The notes beneath the pieces were generated by a model, which was not told where the DNA came from, made no database searches, and was given only the letters and a program-made list of their open reading frames with translations. From the NCBI RefSeq assembly GCF_005280255.1, contig NZ_CP040018.1:4526001-4590000 (forward strand): a stretch of 64,000 bases of DNA, written 5' to 3'. Both the position numbers and the translations under genes were made by a program. Below are positions 10,646-19,104 of this stretch, one piece after another. The first letter of the stretch is position 1. Each line of letters begins with the position of its first letter. The stretch is from Arthrobacter sp. 24S4-2 (lineage in GTDB: Bacteria; Actinomycetota; Actinomycetes; Actinomycetales; Micrococcaceae).

Positions 10646-11929
10646 TCAGGCGTTCTGCTTGATGAGGTCTTCGGCTTCCTTGAACCAGGCGTCGGCTGCA
10701 CCGTCAACGGTGAGCTTGCCGTAGTTCAGGTCCGAGCTGATGCGCTTGAACGACGCCTCGAGCGTACCGAAGCCGACAATGGGCGGCTCGGGAGCGTCCT
10801 TGAGGTACTTCTCGATGGACTTCTCGTAGTCCACAACAACCTTGTCGGTGCCCTCGAAGGTGGTTCCGTCGCGCTGCTTCTTCGACGCGGGGACGCCGCG
10901 GGAGGTCTTGAAGATCTGGCCCACCTCGGGGTCGTTGATCATGAAGTCGATGAAGCGCGCCGATGCGTCCTTGAACTTGGTCTTCGCGCTGGCCACCATG
11001 AGCATGGACGGCTTCAGGAACAGGCCCAGGTTGTCCGGATCGTCGGATGGAACGGGAACGATTTTGAGTTCCTTGGCGCCGCTGTCCGCGAGGTAGCCGG
11101 CCATGAAGTTGTCCCAGGTGTTTTCGGCGACGGTCACGTTGGAGCCGAACGGGGACTTGGGGGCCAGCTGGGTGGTCCGCTCCTCGGAGACCAGGGCCGG
11201 GGTGCCGCGCAGATCTGAAGCCATCTTCCACCAGGTCTTCAGGTCATCCTTGCTGAAGCCGAGCTTGCCGTCTTCGGTGAAGGCCTCGATGTTCTTCTGG
11301 CGCAGCCAGATGTTGAACTGCCACCAGATGGAAGTGAAGTCAGTGGAGCCGAAGATAGCGCCGTTGCCCTTGGCGCCGACCTCCTTGAGCCAGGACTTGT
11401 ATTCGCTGTAGGTCCAGCTGCCGTCCGGTTCGGCTACGCCGAGGGCCTTGAGCTTGGCGGGGTCGTAGTAGACGGCAAAGGCGTTGGTGCTGGTGGGGAT
11501 GCCGTAGGTCTTGCCCTTGATCTGGCCGGAAGGCAGCAGGGAGGTCTCGAAGCCGGAGGTGTCAATCTTTACCGTGCCCAGGTCCAGGAGCTGGTTGCGC
11601 TGTCCGTAGTCGCGCAGGTACGACAGGTCCCACTGCATCACATCGGGGAGGCCGCCACCGGCGGCTTCGGTGGCGCGCTTCTGCCAGTAGCCGGCAAAGT
11701 CGGTGAAGTTGCCGTTGACCTTGATATCCGGGTTCTTGGATTCGAACAGGGCGATGGCCTTGCGGGTGCGGGTGGCGCGGTCGTCGTTGCCCCACCAGGT
11801 GTAGTTGATGGTGACCGGGTTCGCCGCGGAACCCGTCTGGGACGGCGCCGGCGACCCGCAAGCAGCCAGGGCGGCAGCCGAAACGGTGCCTACTGCCACG
11901 GTGGTAAGAAAATTCCTTCTGCTGATCAT
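10646..11929 (-). CDS. Sugar ABC transporter substrate-binding protein with Tat/lipoprotein signal
   Basis: Extracellular sugar-binding lipoprotein of 427 residues. The start at 11929 is chosen because AGGAGG lies a few bases upstream and the product then begins MISRRNFLTTVAVGTVSAAA, with a twin-arginine motif (SRRNFL) and a lipobox (LAACGS). Family 1 features include NYTWWGNDDRATRTRKAI and a C-terminal DAWFKEAEDLIKQNA. An upstream in-frame ATG at 12133 would add an implausible leader. First gene of the leftward operon of permeases, YesL-like protein and MFS exporter. It diverges from the beta-galactosidase at 12109, so both probably share regulation. Confidence 0.9.
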   Translation of the reverse strand: MISRRNFLTTVAVGTVSAAALAACGSPAPSQTGSAANPVTINYTWWGNDDRATRTRKAIALFESKNPDIKVNGNFTDFAGYWQKRATEAAGGGLPDVMQWDLSYLRDYGQRNQLLDLGTVKIDTSGFETSLLPSGQIKGKTYGIPTSTNAFAVYYDPAKLKALGVAEPDGSWTYSEYKSWLKEVGAKGNGAIFGSTDFTSIWWQFNIWLRQKNIEAFTEDGKLGFSKDDLKTWWKMASDLRGTPALVSEERTTQLAPKSPFGSNVTVAENTWDNFMAGYLADSGAKELKIVPVPSDDPDNLGLFLKPSMLMVASAKTKFKDASARFIDFMINDPEVGQIFKTSRGVPASKKQRDGTTFEGTDKVVVDYEKSIEKYLKDAPEPPIVGFGTLEASFKRISSDLNYGKLTVDGAADAWFKEAEDLIKQNA

Positions 11930-12108
11930 GAGAGCCTCCTTGCTCGGTTGTGTAAGCGCGATTTCCTGTGATTCTCTACAACGAGCAGTGACTTGGCTTA
12001 CACGCTTTCTGAAACGATACAATATCGTCATTCCGGCAATCGGGCAAGCGTTTTCCAAAGAACGGTTTACATGCCCGCAATGTGCAGCCCACAAGACGAA
12101 GGAGTCCC
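11930..12108. promoter_or_regulatory. Divergent promoter region of binding protein and beta-galactosidase, with a degenerate LacI-type site
   Basis: This 179-base gap separates two divergent sugar genes. GGGCAAGCGTTTTCCA at 12042-12057 matches the GAGAAAGCGTTTTCTC consensus at 12 of 16 positions. A TTTCTGAAA palindrome lies at about 12007. Both could be operators of a related regulator; confidence is limited because the arms are imperfect. Confidence 0.4.
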
Positions 12109-14121
12109 ATGTCATCCCAGGAACAAACGGCACCGCCAGCAGTGTGGCGCAATCTCGACGGCATCGCTTACGGGGGCGACTACAACCCCGAGCAGTGGCC
12201 GGCCAGCGTCCGGCTCGAGGACCTGGAGCTGATGAAGGAAGCCGGGGTCAACTTCCTGAGCGTGGGGATATTTTCCTGGGGATTGCTGGAACCGTCCGAG
12301 GGCGAATATGACTTCGCCTGGCTGGACGAGGTCCTCGACAATCTGGCGGCGGCCGGCATCAAGGTGGCCCTCGCCACGGCCACCGCCTCTCCCCCGGCCT
12401 GGCTGGTCAGAAAACACCCGGAAATCCTGCCGGTCACGGCGGACGGAACCGTGCTGGGGCCGGGCTCCCGGCGGCACTACACGCCGTCGTCGGCCGTTTT
12501 CCGTCGTTACGCAACAGGCATCACCAGCGTGCTGGCCGAGCGGTACAAGGACCACCCGGCGCTGGCGCTGTGGCATGTGGACAACGAGCTTGGCTGCCAC
12601 GTTTCGGAGTTCTACGGCGACGAGGATGCAGCCGCGTTCCGGGCGTGGCTTGAACGGCGCTACGGGAGCATCGATGCACTGAACGCCGCGTGGGGCACGG
12701 CCTTCTGGTCCCAGCACTACTCTTCGTTTGAGGAGATCCAGCCGCCGCGCGCTGCCCCGTCCACGCTCAATCCCGGCCAGCAGCTGGACTTCCAGCGATT
12801 CAGCTCCTGGGCCCTCATGGACTACTACCTGGCGCTTCTGGCCGTGCTGCGCGAGGTGACGCCTGGGGTGCCCGCCACCACCAACCTCATGGTTTCCAGC
12901 GCCACCAAGTCCATGGACTACTTCGACTGGTCCAAGGACCTGGACGTGATCGCCAACGACCACTACCTCGTGGCCGCGGATCCCGAGCGTCACATCGAGC
13001 TGGCGTTCAGTGCTGACCTCACCCGCGGCGTCGCGGGCGGCGATCCGTGGATCCTGATGGAACATTCGACGTCGGCGGTGAACTGGCAGCCGCGCAACCA
13101 GCCCAAGATGCCCGGCGAGATGCTTCGCAATTCTCTGGCGCATGTGGCCCGCGGCGCCGACGCCGTGATGTTCTTCCAGTGGCGGCAGAGCTTCGCCGGG
13201 TCGGAGAAATTCCACTCCGCCATGGTGCCCCACGGGGGGCGCGAAACCCGCGTTTTTCAAGAAGTGGTCGGGCTGGGTGCTGCGTTGCAGAAGCTGGCGC
13301 CGGTGCGCGGATCCCGGGTGGAATCGCGCGTGGCCATCGTGTTCGATTACGAGGCGTGGTGGGCCACCGAACTGGACTCCCACCCCAGCCAGGACGTGAA
13401 ATATCCGGAGCTGCTGCGTAGCTTCCACCGCTCGCTGTTCCTGCGTGGCGTTTCCGTGGACTTTGTGCACCCTACTGCGTCGCTGGAGGGCTACGGGCTG
13501 GTGCTGGTGTGCACCCTCTACAACGTCGCCGACGCCGTCGTAGCCAACATCGCTTCTGCAGCGCGGGCCGGCGCGACCGTCCTGGTCAGCTACTTCAGCG
13601 GGATCGTCGACGAACAGGACCACGTGCGGCTTGGCGGGTACCCGGGCGCGTTCCGTGAACTGCTCGGGGTACGCGTAGAGGAGTTCCACCCGCTACTGGC
13701 CGGGTCCACGGTCAAGCTCAGCGACGGTGGGGTCGGTTCGGTGTGGAGCGAGCACGTGCATGTGAATGGGGCGGATGCTATTTCGACGTTCACCGAGTAT
13801 CCGCTCGACGGCATTCCCGCCCTGACGCGGCGCCCGGTGGGCGCCGGCTCGGCCTGGTACCTGGCGACATTCCCGGACGGGGACGGCATCGAGGCGTTGG
13901 TGGACCGACTGCTTACTGAGGCGGGCATCTCCGCGGTGGCTGAAGCGGACCACGGCGTCGAGCTGACCCGCCGCCGCGCTGAAGGCAGGAGCTTCGTGTT
14001 CGCCATCAACCACTCGCGCGCCGATGCCACGGTCCGGGTGGCCGGCGCTGACCTGCTGACCGGCGAGCGGTACACGGGCAAAGTTCCTGCGGGCGGCGTT
14101 GCGGTGATCGAGGAGGACTAG
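12109..14121 (+). CDS. Beta-galactosidase, glycoside hydrolase family 42
   Basis: Cleaves terminal beta-D-galactose, probably from galactan side chains of pectin after uptake, since no signal peptide is present. The 670-residue start at 12109 follows AAGGAG. The N-terminal TIM barrel begins GGDYNPEQWP, a GH42 hallmark. The predicted acid/base glutamate is E160 in HVDNELGCH and the nucleophile is E318 in ILMEHSTSAVNWQP. A trimerisation domain (VAIVFDYEAWWATELDSHPS) and a small beta domain follow. Length matches the family (about 650-690). It diverges from the ABC operon at 11929. Confidence 0.93.
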   Translation: MSSQEQTAPPAVWRNLDGIAYGGDYNPEQWPASVRLEDLELMKEAGVNFLSVGIFSWGLLEPSEGEYDFAWLDEVLDNLAAAGIKVALATATASPPAWLVRKHPEILPVTADGTVLGPGSRRHYTPSSAVFRRYATGITSVLAERYKDHPALALWHVDNELGCHVSEFYGDEDAAAFRAWLERRYGSIDALNAAWGTAFWSQHYSSFEEIQPPRAAPSTLNPGQQLDFQRFSSWALMDYYLALLAVLREVTPGVPATTNLMVSSATKSMDYFDWSKDLDVIANDHYLVAADPERHIELAFSADLTRGVAGGDPWILMEHSTSAVNWQPRNQPKMPGEMLRNSLAHVARGADAVMFFQWRQSFAGSEKFHSAMVPHGGRETRVFQEVVGLGAALQKLAPVRGSRVESRVAIVFDYEAWWATELDSHPSQDVKYPELLRSFHRSLFLRGVSVDFVHPTASLEGYGLVLVCTLYNVADAVVANIASAARAGATVLVSYFSGIVDEQDHVRLGGYPGAFRELLGVRVEEFHPLLAGSTVKLSDGGVGSVWSEHVHVNGADAISTFTEYPLDGIPALTRRPVGAGSAWYLATFPDGDGIEALVDRLLTEAGISAVAEADHGVELTRRRAEGRSFVFAINHSRADATVRVAGADLLTGERYTGKVPAGGVAVIEED

Positions 14122-14264
14122 ACGATATGACCACGGAGGTTGGTGACGCGGCTGGCTGGTGGCTATGAGGGGTGCGGGCGCTGAGTTCAAGGCATCGGCG
14201 GGACATTCGCTCAACCCAAAGACAGTCGCCCAATAATGTCTGACCCCCTTGGCAGAGTTATCCC

Positions 14265-16232
14265 ATGGAAGCCGTTGGAGAACTCGCCCCGAACCAGGCC
14301 ACGCGCCTAGGGCAGTATTCCGGCGCGCAGTTCGTGCCGGAGCCGCTGAGGCGGACTCTGCGTGCTGTCCCTCCGGCTGGCCGCCTCGGCAGCCGGCCGG
14401 AGTCCGACGGCGGGCAGCCGGCTTCAGGGTCCGACGGCGGCGGGTCCGGTGATCTGGCCCGGAGCCTTGAGCTTCTGAAGAACCTGGGTTCGACGGCGGC
14501 CGCCGACGCCGCGTTGCGCGGCTTCCGTGAGGCTGCTGACTTCGCCGCCCGCGTCGAGGAGGTCTCCCGGGCGGTCGAGTATCTGCAGGTTGTCGCGGCC
14601 GGGGCTGTGGACCGGACGCGGCGCCAGACCACCTCAGCTGTGCGTGCAGGGTCGGGCTCGGGCGCGGGCGGGTCGGGCGCGGCGGTTGGCTGGGTTACGG
14701 GATGGGGTGAGACTGCCGTGCGCGAGCCGGTGGGCTGGGTCACCGGGAAAGCCGGCCAAGCCGAGAGCGGGCCTGGCGACAGCCAAACCGGCCCATCGGG
14801 AAGCGGGCCTGGCGCCAGCGGTCCGGCGGCCAGCGGCGGGCCGAATAGTGATCTGTCGGCTTGCGGCGTGGGCGTAGGCCCGGTTGCCAGCGGCGGGCCC
14901 GGATCCGCCCCGCCGGATCCTGCGGATGACGGGTCCCGGAACGCCACCGAGTTCCTCCGTGCCCGGCTGCGGATCAGCGCCGCTGAAGCACGCCGCCGGA
15001 TCACTCTCGCCGCGGCGGTGCTGCCCCGGACAGGGTTCACGGGCCACACGGAGCCCCCTGAGCGGCCCGAACTCGCCGCCGCCCTCGCCGCCGGGACCAT
15101 CGGCTCCCGTCCCGCGACCATCATCACAATGGCTTTGGACCGTGTCCGGCACCACGCCCCCGAAGAGGCCCTGGCCCGGATGGAACATGCACTGACCCGC
15201 ACCGCGGCCGAACGCGACACCGACTTCCTGACCCGCATCGCCCGCCAGTGGACCGATGCGATCGACCAGGACGGTTCGGAGCCTTCCGAGGAAGAACTCC
15301 GCCACCGCCAGGGTGCGTTCCTCCGCCCGGCCCGCCGCGGACTGCACCACCTGGAAATCTTCGCCACCCCCGACCAGTACGAAAACCTCCTCACCGTCAT
15401 GAACACCGCCACCAACCCCCGCACCCGGGCAGGTACTACTGAGGGCAACGACGCAGGAGGCGCCCCTGACAGCGGTGGCGGGACCGGTGATGGCGCCGGG
15501 GACAGCTGCGATGAGACCGGCGGCAACAGCAGTGCACTTGATGCCGATCTGGACAGGCGGACCCGCCCGCAGCGGCTCCTCGACGGCCTCATCGGCGCGT
15601 GCAAGGCAGCCCTCGCCACCGGCACCCTCCCGGCCGCGGGCGGGCTACGGCCCCAAGTCATGGTCACCATCGACTACCGCGACCTCCTGGACCGCCTCGA
15701 ACACACCACCAACCAGGGACCCCGCTACCGCTCCCGAACCGCAGACACCAGCTCCGGCTTCCACGGCGACGGAAGCGCTACAGCTGAGCACCACGGGCCC
15801 ACCGGGATCCCGGGCACCGGGTCGTTCACGTTCACCGGCCCGGTCCCTGCGTCCACCGTCCGGAAGATCGCCTGCGACGCCGACATCATCCCCGTCCTGC
15901 TCGGCAGCGAAGGCCGCATCCTGGACATCGGCCGCACCACCCGGATCTTCCCGCCCCACATCCGCAAAGCCATCACCGCCCGCGACCAGGGCTGCGCCTT
16001 CCCCGGCTGCACCATCCCCGCACCCTGGTGCGAAGCCCACCACATCACCTACTGGTCACACGGCGGACCCACCAGCACCGACAACGGAACCCTGCTCTGC
16101 TCCCATCACCACCACCTCATCCACAAAGAACTGTGGACCATCCAGGTCAAAACCGGCATCCCCTGGTTCATCCCGCCACCCCACATCGACCCCCACCAAC
16201 AACCACAACGAAACAGGTACTTCAGATGCTGA
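14265..16232 (+). CDS. DUF222 / HNH endonuclease domain protein (13E12-repeat type)
   Basis: This 655-residue protein has the two-part layout of the actinobacterial 13E12 family: a DUF222 region (ATEFLRARLRISAAEARRRI, RPATIITMALDRV, RRGLHHLEIFATPDQYENLL) and a C-terminal HNH nuclease domain (DQGCAFPGC, CEAHHITYWSHGG, TDNGTLLCSHHHHLIHK) with the expected Cys and His metal ligands. Two low-complexity Gly/Ser/Pro-rich inserts (about residues 150-215 and 390-425) are unlike the core. Such genes occur in many copies in Actinobacteria and their biological role is not established; mobility or DNA repair has been suggested. No inteins, transposase or flanking repeats were seen. It sits between two sugar operons without functional connection. 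Confidence 0.88.
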   Translation: MEAVGELAPNQATRLGQYSGAQFVPEPLRRTLRAVPPAGRLGSRPESDGGQPASGSDGGGSGDLARSLELLKNLGSTAAADAALRGFREAADFAARVEEVSRAVEYLQVVAAGAVDRTRRQTTSAVRAGSGSGAGGSGAAVGWVTGWGETAVREPVGWVTGKAGQAESGPGDSQTGPSGSGPGASGPAASGGPNSDLSACGVGVGPVASGGPGSAPPDPADDGSRNATEFLRARLRISAAEARRRITLAAAVLPRTGFTGHTEPPERPELAAALAAGTIGSRPATIITMALDRVRHHAPEEALARMEHALTRTAAERDTDFLTRIARQWTDAIDQDGSEPSEEELRHRQGAFLRPARRGLHHLEIFATPDQYENLLTVMNTATNPRTRAGTTEGNDAGGAPDSGGGTGDGAGDSCDETGGNSSALDADLDRRTRPQRLLDGLIGACKAALATGTLPAAGGLRPQVMVTIDYRDLLDRLEHTTNQGPRYRSRTADTSSGFHGDGSATAEHHGPTGIPGTGSFTFTGPVPASTVRKIACDADIIPVLLGSEGRILDIGRTTRIFPPHIRKAITARDQGCAFPGCTIPAPWCEAHHITYWSHGGPTSTDNGTLLCSHHHHLIHKELWTIQVKTGIPWFIPPPHIDPHQQPQRNRYFRC

Positions 16233-16251
16233 CCGGCGCTCAAACGCAGAA

Positions 16252-16290
16252 GTGCCCCCAAACGGAATCAGAAGATCCGTTTGGAGGCAC
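16252..16290. terminator. Hairpin between convergent genes
   Basis: A 15-bp stem with one mismatch (GTGCCCCCAAACGGA pairing with TCCGTTTGGAGGCAC) closes a nine-base loop. It lies between the stop at 16232 and the convergent stop at 16328. No U-tract follows, so it may end transcription from both sides inefficiently or protect 3' ends. Confidence 0.6.
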
Positions 16291-16327
16291 GTTCTGGCGG
16301 TGGCATCGGCGGAATGGCCGCTGCCGG

Positions 16328-17686
16328 CTAGCTGATGGCGGACTTCATTTCATCCACAGCCTTCTTGCCGGCTTCTTCGGTGGAGAGCCGGTCGAAGAGC
16401 ACCTCCGACGTGTAGCGCTTGACGATCTCCTGGATGGCGCCGGCACCCTTCGGCGGCGGGGCCGGAGCCTCCCCGAGTTCGCCTTTGATCTGGTCGATGA
16501 ACTTGACCACCTTGACGTCGGCGGGGGTTAGCTTGGACGCGATTGCTGCCCGGACATCCGAGTTGGGGTAAACGCCACGATCGGCCAGGAGCGCTTCGCC
16601 GGCCTTGGTGTTGTTGGCCAGGAAGTTGATGAACTTCGCAGTTTCCTGAGGGTGCTTGGTGCGTGAGGACGCGGACCAGAACTGGGACGCCTTGTACCAA
16701 AGGTTTGCATCGGCAGAACTACCTGTCTTGGACGGGAACCGCAGAATCTGCAGGTCACCGCCCGCGGCCTTTTCCAGGGCTGGCAGCTGGTTGGACCACC
16801 AAAAGGCGAGTCCGTTCTTGCCCGTAGCCAGGCCGCTCTGGTCCAGCGGTGCGGCTTCAGCTTCCACCACCTCGGAAGCGGTGGGCACGGCCTTCTTCTG
16901 GCTGAGCTCCTTGAGGAATGACCACCACTCGGCAATATCGCCCGGCTCAAAGCCAAGCTTGCCGTCCGATGTGTAGAGAGACTTGCCGTTCTGCCGGAGC
17001 CATACGCCGAGCGAAGCCTCGTCCGTGCCGTAAGCGGCCGCACCGTAGGTACCCTTTGGCGACTTCGCGGTGACCTCGGCGGAAATGCGCTCGAAGTCCT
17101 CCCACGTCCACTTGCTGTCGTCCGGAAGCGCGACGCCTGCGGCCTTGAAGACAGCAGGGTTGGCCAGAATAGTGGCCGCGTTGATGCCTGCTGCAATACC
17201 AGTCAGGCCGTCCTCGCTCTTGCCAGCGTTCAGGGCCGCTTCGTCCAACTTGGAGGTATCGATGTCGTACTTGGACAGATCCAGCAGGGCGCCGCGGCTC
17301 GAGTACTCCGTGATGTACTTCTCGTCCATCTGGATGATGTCCGGGGCATCGTTGGCAGCCACCTGGGTGGCGAGCTTGTCCCAGTATCCGCTCCAGTCGC
17401 CGAACTCGGGCTTTATCTTGATGTTCGGGTTCTCGGCCTCGAACGCGGCAATGGCTGCCTGCGTCAGCTGCGCCCGCTTGTCGCCACCCCACCACGAGAA
17501 ACGGAGTTCAACCTTGCCGTCTGCACTCTGCGGGGCGGCTCCCCCGCCGCAGGCACTGAGTCCCAGGACGACGGCGGCAGCTGCGGCGATTGCGCCGGTT
17601 CGGCGGAACTTTCGCCCGGGCTTGCTGGATTGTGCCTCTGCGGCGCCAGGACTGGCGGCGGCGGCAGGACGGGAAAATAGCGGCAC
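16328..17686 (-). CDS. Sugar ABC transporter substrate-binding lipoprotein
   Basis: Intact 452-residue extracellular sugar-binding protein. A GTG start at 17686 preceded by GGAGA is preferred over the longer open frame reaching 17917, because upstream sequence is tandem-repeat and operator DNA. The signal peptide ends in a lipobox (VVLGLSACGGG). Family 1 features: LRFSWWGGDKRAQLTQ, EFGDWSGYWDKLATQVA, APDIIQMDEKYITEYSSRG, and C-terminal FDRLSTEEAGKKAVDEM. It is a close paralogue of the frameshifted gene at 5309-6592. Transcribed after the permease pair at 20041-18151, with its own palindromic operator at 17890. Confidence 0.92.
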   Translation of the reverse strand: MPLFSRPAAAASPGAAEAQSSKPGRKFRRTGAIAAAAAVVLGLSACGGGAAPQSADGKVELRFSWWGGDKRAQLTQAAIAAFEAENPNIKIKPEFGDWSGYWDKLATQVAANDAPDIIQMDEKYITEYSSRGALLDLSKYDIDTSKLDEAALNAGKSEDGLTGIAAGINAATILANPAVFKAAGVALPDDSKWTWEDFERISAEVTAKSPKGTYGAAAYGTDEASLGVWLRQNGKSLYTSDGKLGFEPGDIAEWWSFLKELSQKKAVPTASEVVEAEAAPLDQSGLATGKNGLAFWWSNQLPALEKAAGGDLQILRFPSKTGSSADANLWYKASQFWSASSRTKHPQETAKFINFLANNTKAGEALLADRGVYPNSDVRAAIASKLTPADVKVVKFIDQIKGELGEAPAPPPKGAGAIQEIVKRYTSEVLFDRLSTEEAGKKAVDEMKSAIS

Positions 17687-17710
17687 TGGATTCTCCGATC
17701 TTCTTTGATC

Positions 17711-17826
17711 TTGAAAGCTGATGGGTGAGCGATGTTGAGATGGAACCCTTGAATGCTGATGGGTGAGCGATGTTGAGATGGAACTCTTGAAAGCTGATTG
17801 GGTGAGTGACGTTGGGAATGGAACCA
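17711..17826. repeat. Three tandem 38-bp repeats in the leader of the binding-protein gene
   Basis: Units start at 17711, 17749 and 17787 with TTGAAAGCTGATGGGTGAGC or a close variant. The first two differ at only two positions over 38 bases. The third is 40 bases and more diverged. A partial fourth (GTGAAAGCTG) follows. They lie between operator and start codon, so they are probably transcribed. Confidence 0.85.
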
Positions 17827-17889
17827 GTTGGCGTGAAAGCTGCTTCGGCGGGTCTGCCGGACCGGAAGCTGCTGACTTCCAAGCGAATC

Positions 17890-17905
17890 GAGAAAGCGCT
17901 TTCTC
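17890..17905. promoter_or_regulatory. Perfect LacI-type operator upstream of the binding protein
   Basis: GAGAAAGCGCTTTCTC is a perfect 16-bp palindrome, the cleanest member of the site family seen at 6627, 20285 and 34530. It is 204 bases from the binding-protein start, upstream of the tandem repeats. Confidence 0.75.
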
Positions 17906-18002
17906 AAAACTGAGCATACAAGCAAGATACTTGTACTACAAGATGTTTCCGGCTTCAATTTTGGCCGGCAGAACCAATCCCGGCTGACTTGGAAAAACAA
18001 CA

Positions 18003-18047
18003 GGGGCCGGACGGGTACCAAACACCCGCCCGCCACCGGAGCGGCCC
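18003..18047 (-). terminator. Possible hairpin downstream of the MalG-type permease
   Basis: GGGGCCG pairs with CGGCCCC over a 31-base interior that contains a short inner stem (CGGGT with ACCCG). It lies between the permease stop (18151) and the operator at 17890, so it could separate permease transcription from the binding-protein unit. No U-tract. Confidence 0.35.
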
Positions 18048-18150
18048 CAGAACGCCCCCCTCCCCAAAAAACGGCCCCGGAAAACGCACTGCAATTCTTC
18101 GTGGACCCACGCCTCCCCGAGGCGGAACCCAAGGCCTCACACCGGGATGC

Positions 18151-19104
18151 CTACTTGATGCCCGTCGTAGCGATTCCCTTGATCAGGAAGCGCTGGCCAA
18201 AGAGGAACACCAGGAACACCGGCAGCAGCGACACGATGGACATCGCGAAGAGCGAGCCCCAGCTCGTCGCGGACTGCGAATCCACAAACGCCCGCAAAGC
18301 AACAGGCACGGTGAACATTTCCGGATCCGTAAGGTAGATCAGGGCGCCGAAGAAGTCGTTCCAAGTCCAGATGAACGTGAAGATCGTGGTGGTGGCGAGG
18401 GCCGGCACCATCAGCGGCAGAATGACCCGCAGGAAGATGCGGGGGTGGCCGGCGCCGTCAATGCGCGCGGCTTCATCGAGTTCCTTTGGAATGCCGCGGA
18501 TGAACTGCACCATCAGGAACACGAAGAATGCATCCGTGGCCAGGAGCTTGGGCACAATCAGCGGCCAGAACGTGTTCACCCAGCCGATCTGCGAGAACAG
18601 GATGTACTGCGGCACGATGATCACGTGGAACGGCAGCATGATGGTCAGCAGCATGACGCCGAAGAACAGCTTCTTGCCGCTGAACTGCAGCCGTGCGAAC
18701 GCGTAGGCGGCCATGGAGCAGGAAATCAGGTTGCCCAGGATGGAGCCGATGACCACGATCGCCGAGTTGAGCATGTAGTGGCCGAAGGGGTGGGTCAGTG
18801 CGGACCAGCCGTCGGTGTAGTTGCCCATCTCGAGGCCGTTCAGCCACAGGCCCGGTTCGCGGAAGATCAGGTCGTTGGGCCGCAGCGATGAAACTACCAT
18901 CCACAGCAGCGGGTAGATCATGACGCCGCCGGCGATGATCAGCACGGCGTGCTTGGCCAGGGCCTTGATCCGCGCGCCGCGGCTGAAGGCCAGCGTTCCC
19001 CGGGATTCCCGCTTCCTGCTGCCGCCTTTGGGGCCCTTGGCCCGCGCTTTCCCTCCGGAGGACGGCAGTTTCTCCGGGGCCGGCAAGGTCTGAAGTTCAG
19101 TCAT
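18151..19104 (-). CDS. Carbohydrate ABC transporter permease (MalG type)
   Basis: This 317-residue second permease subunit has a basic N-terminal region (GKARAKGPKGGSRKRESRG) then six predicted helices starting HAVLIIAGGVMIYPLLWMVV. The EAA loop is ELDEAARIDGAGHPRIFL and the C-terminus RFLIKGIATTGIK is the usual MalG-type end. It overlaps the MalF-type partner by eight bases and is strongly similar to the paralogue at 8733-9650, suggesting duplication of the transporter cassette. It serves the binding protein at 16328. Confidence 0.92.
   Translation of the reverse strand: MTELQTLPAPEKLPSSGGKARAKGPKGGSRKRESRGTLAFSRGARIKALAKHAVLIIAGGVMIYPLLWMVVSSLRPNDLIFREPGLWLNGLEMGNYTDGWSALTHPFGHYMLNSAIVVIGSILGNLISCSMAAYAFARLQFSGKKLFFGVMLLTIMLPFHVIIVPQYILFSQIGWVNTFWPLIVPKLLATDAFFVFLMVQFIRGIPKELDEAARIDGAGHPRIFLRVILPLMVPALATTTIFTFIWTWNDFFGALIYLTDPEMFTVPVALRAFVDSQSATSWGSLFAMSIVSLLPVFLVFLFGQRFLIKGIATTGIK

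Noticed and set aside
12112..13689. 525-codon minus-strand frame
   Set aside because: Antisense to the beta-galactosidase, whose motifs are unambiguous.
14122..14264. Thirteen-codon ORF after the beta-galactosidase
   Set aside because: No start signal or similarity; too short to support.
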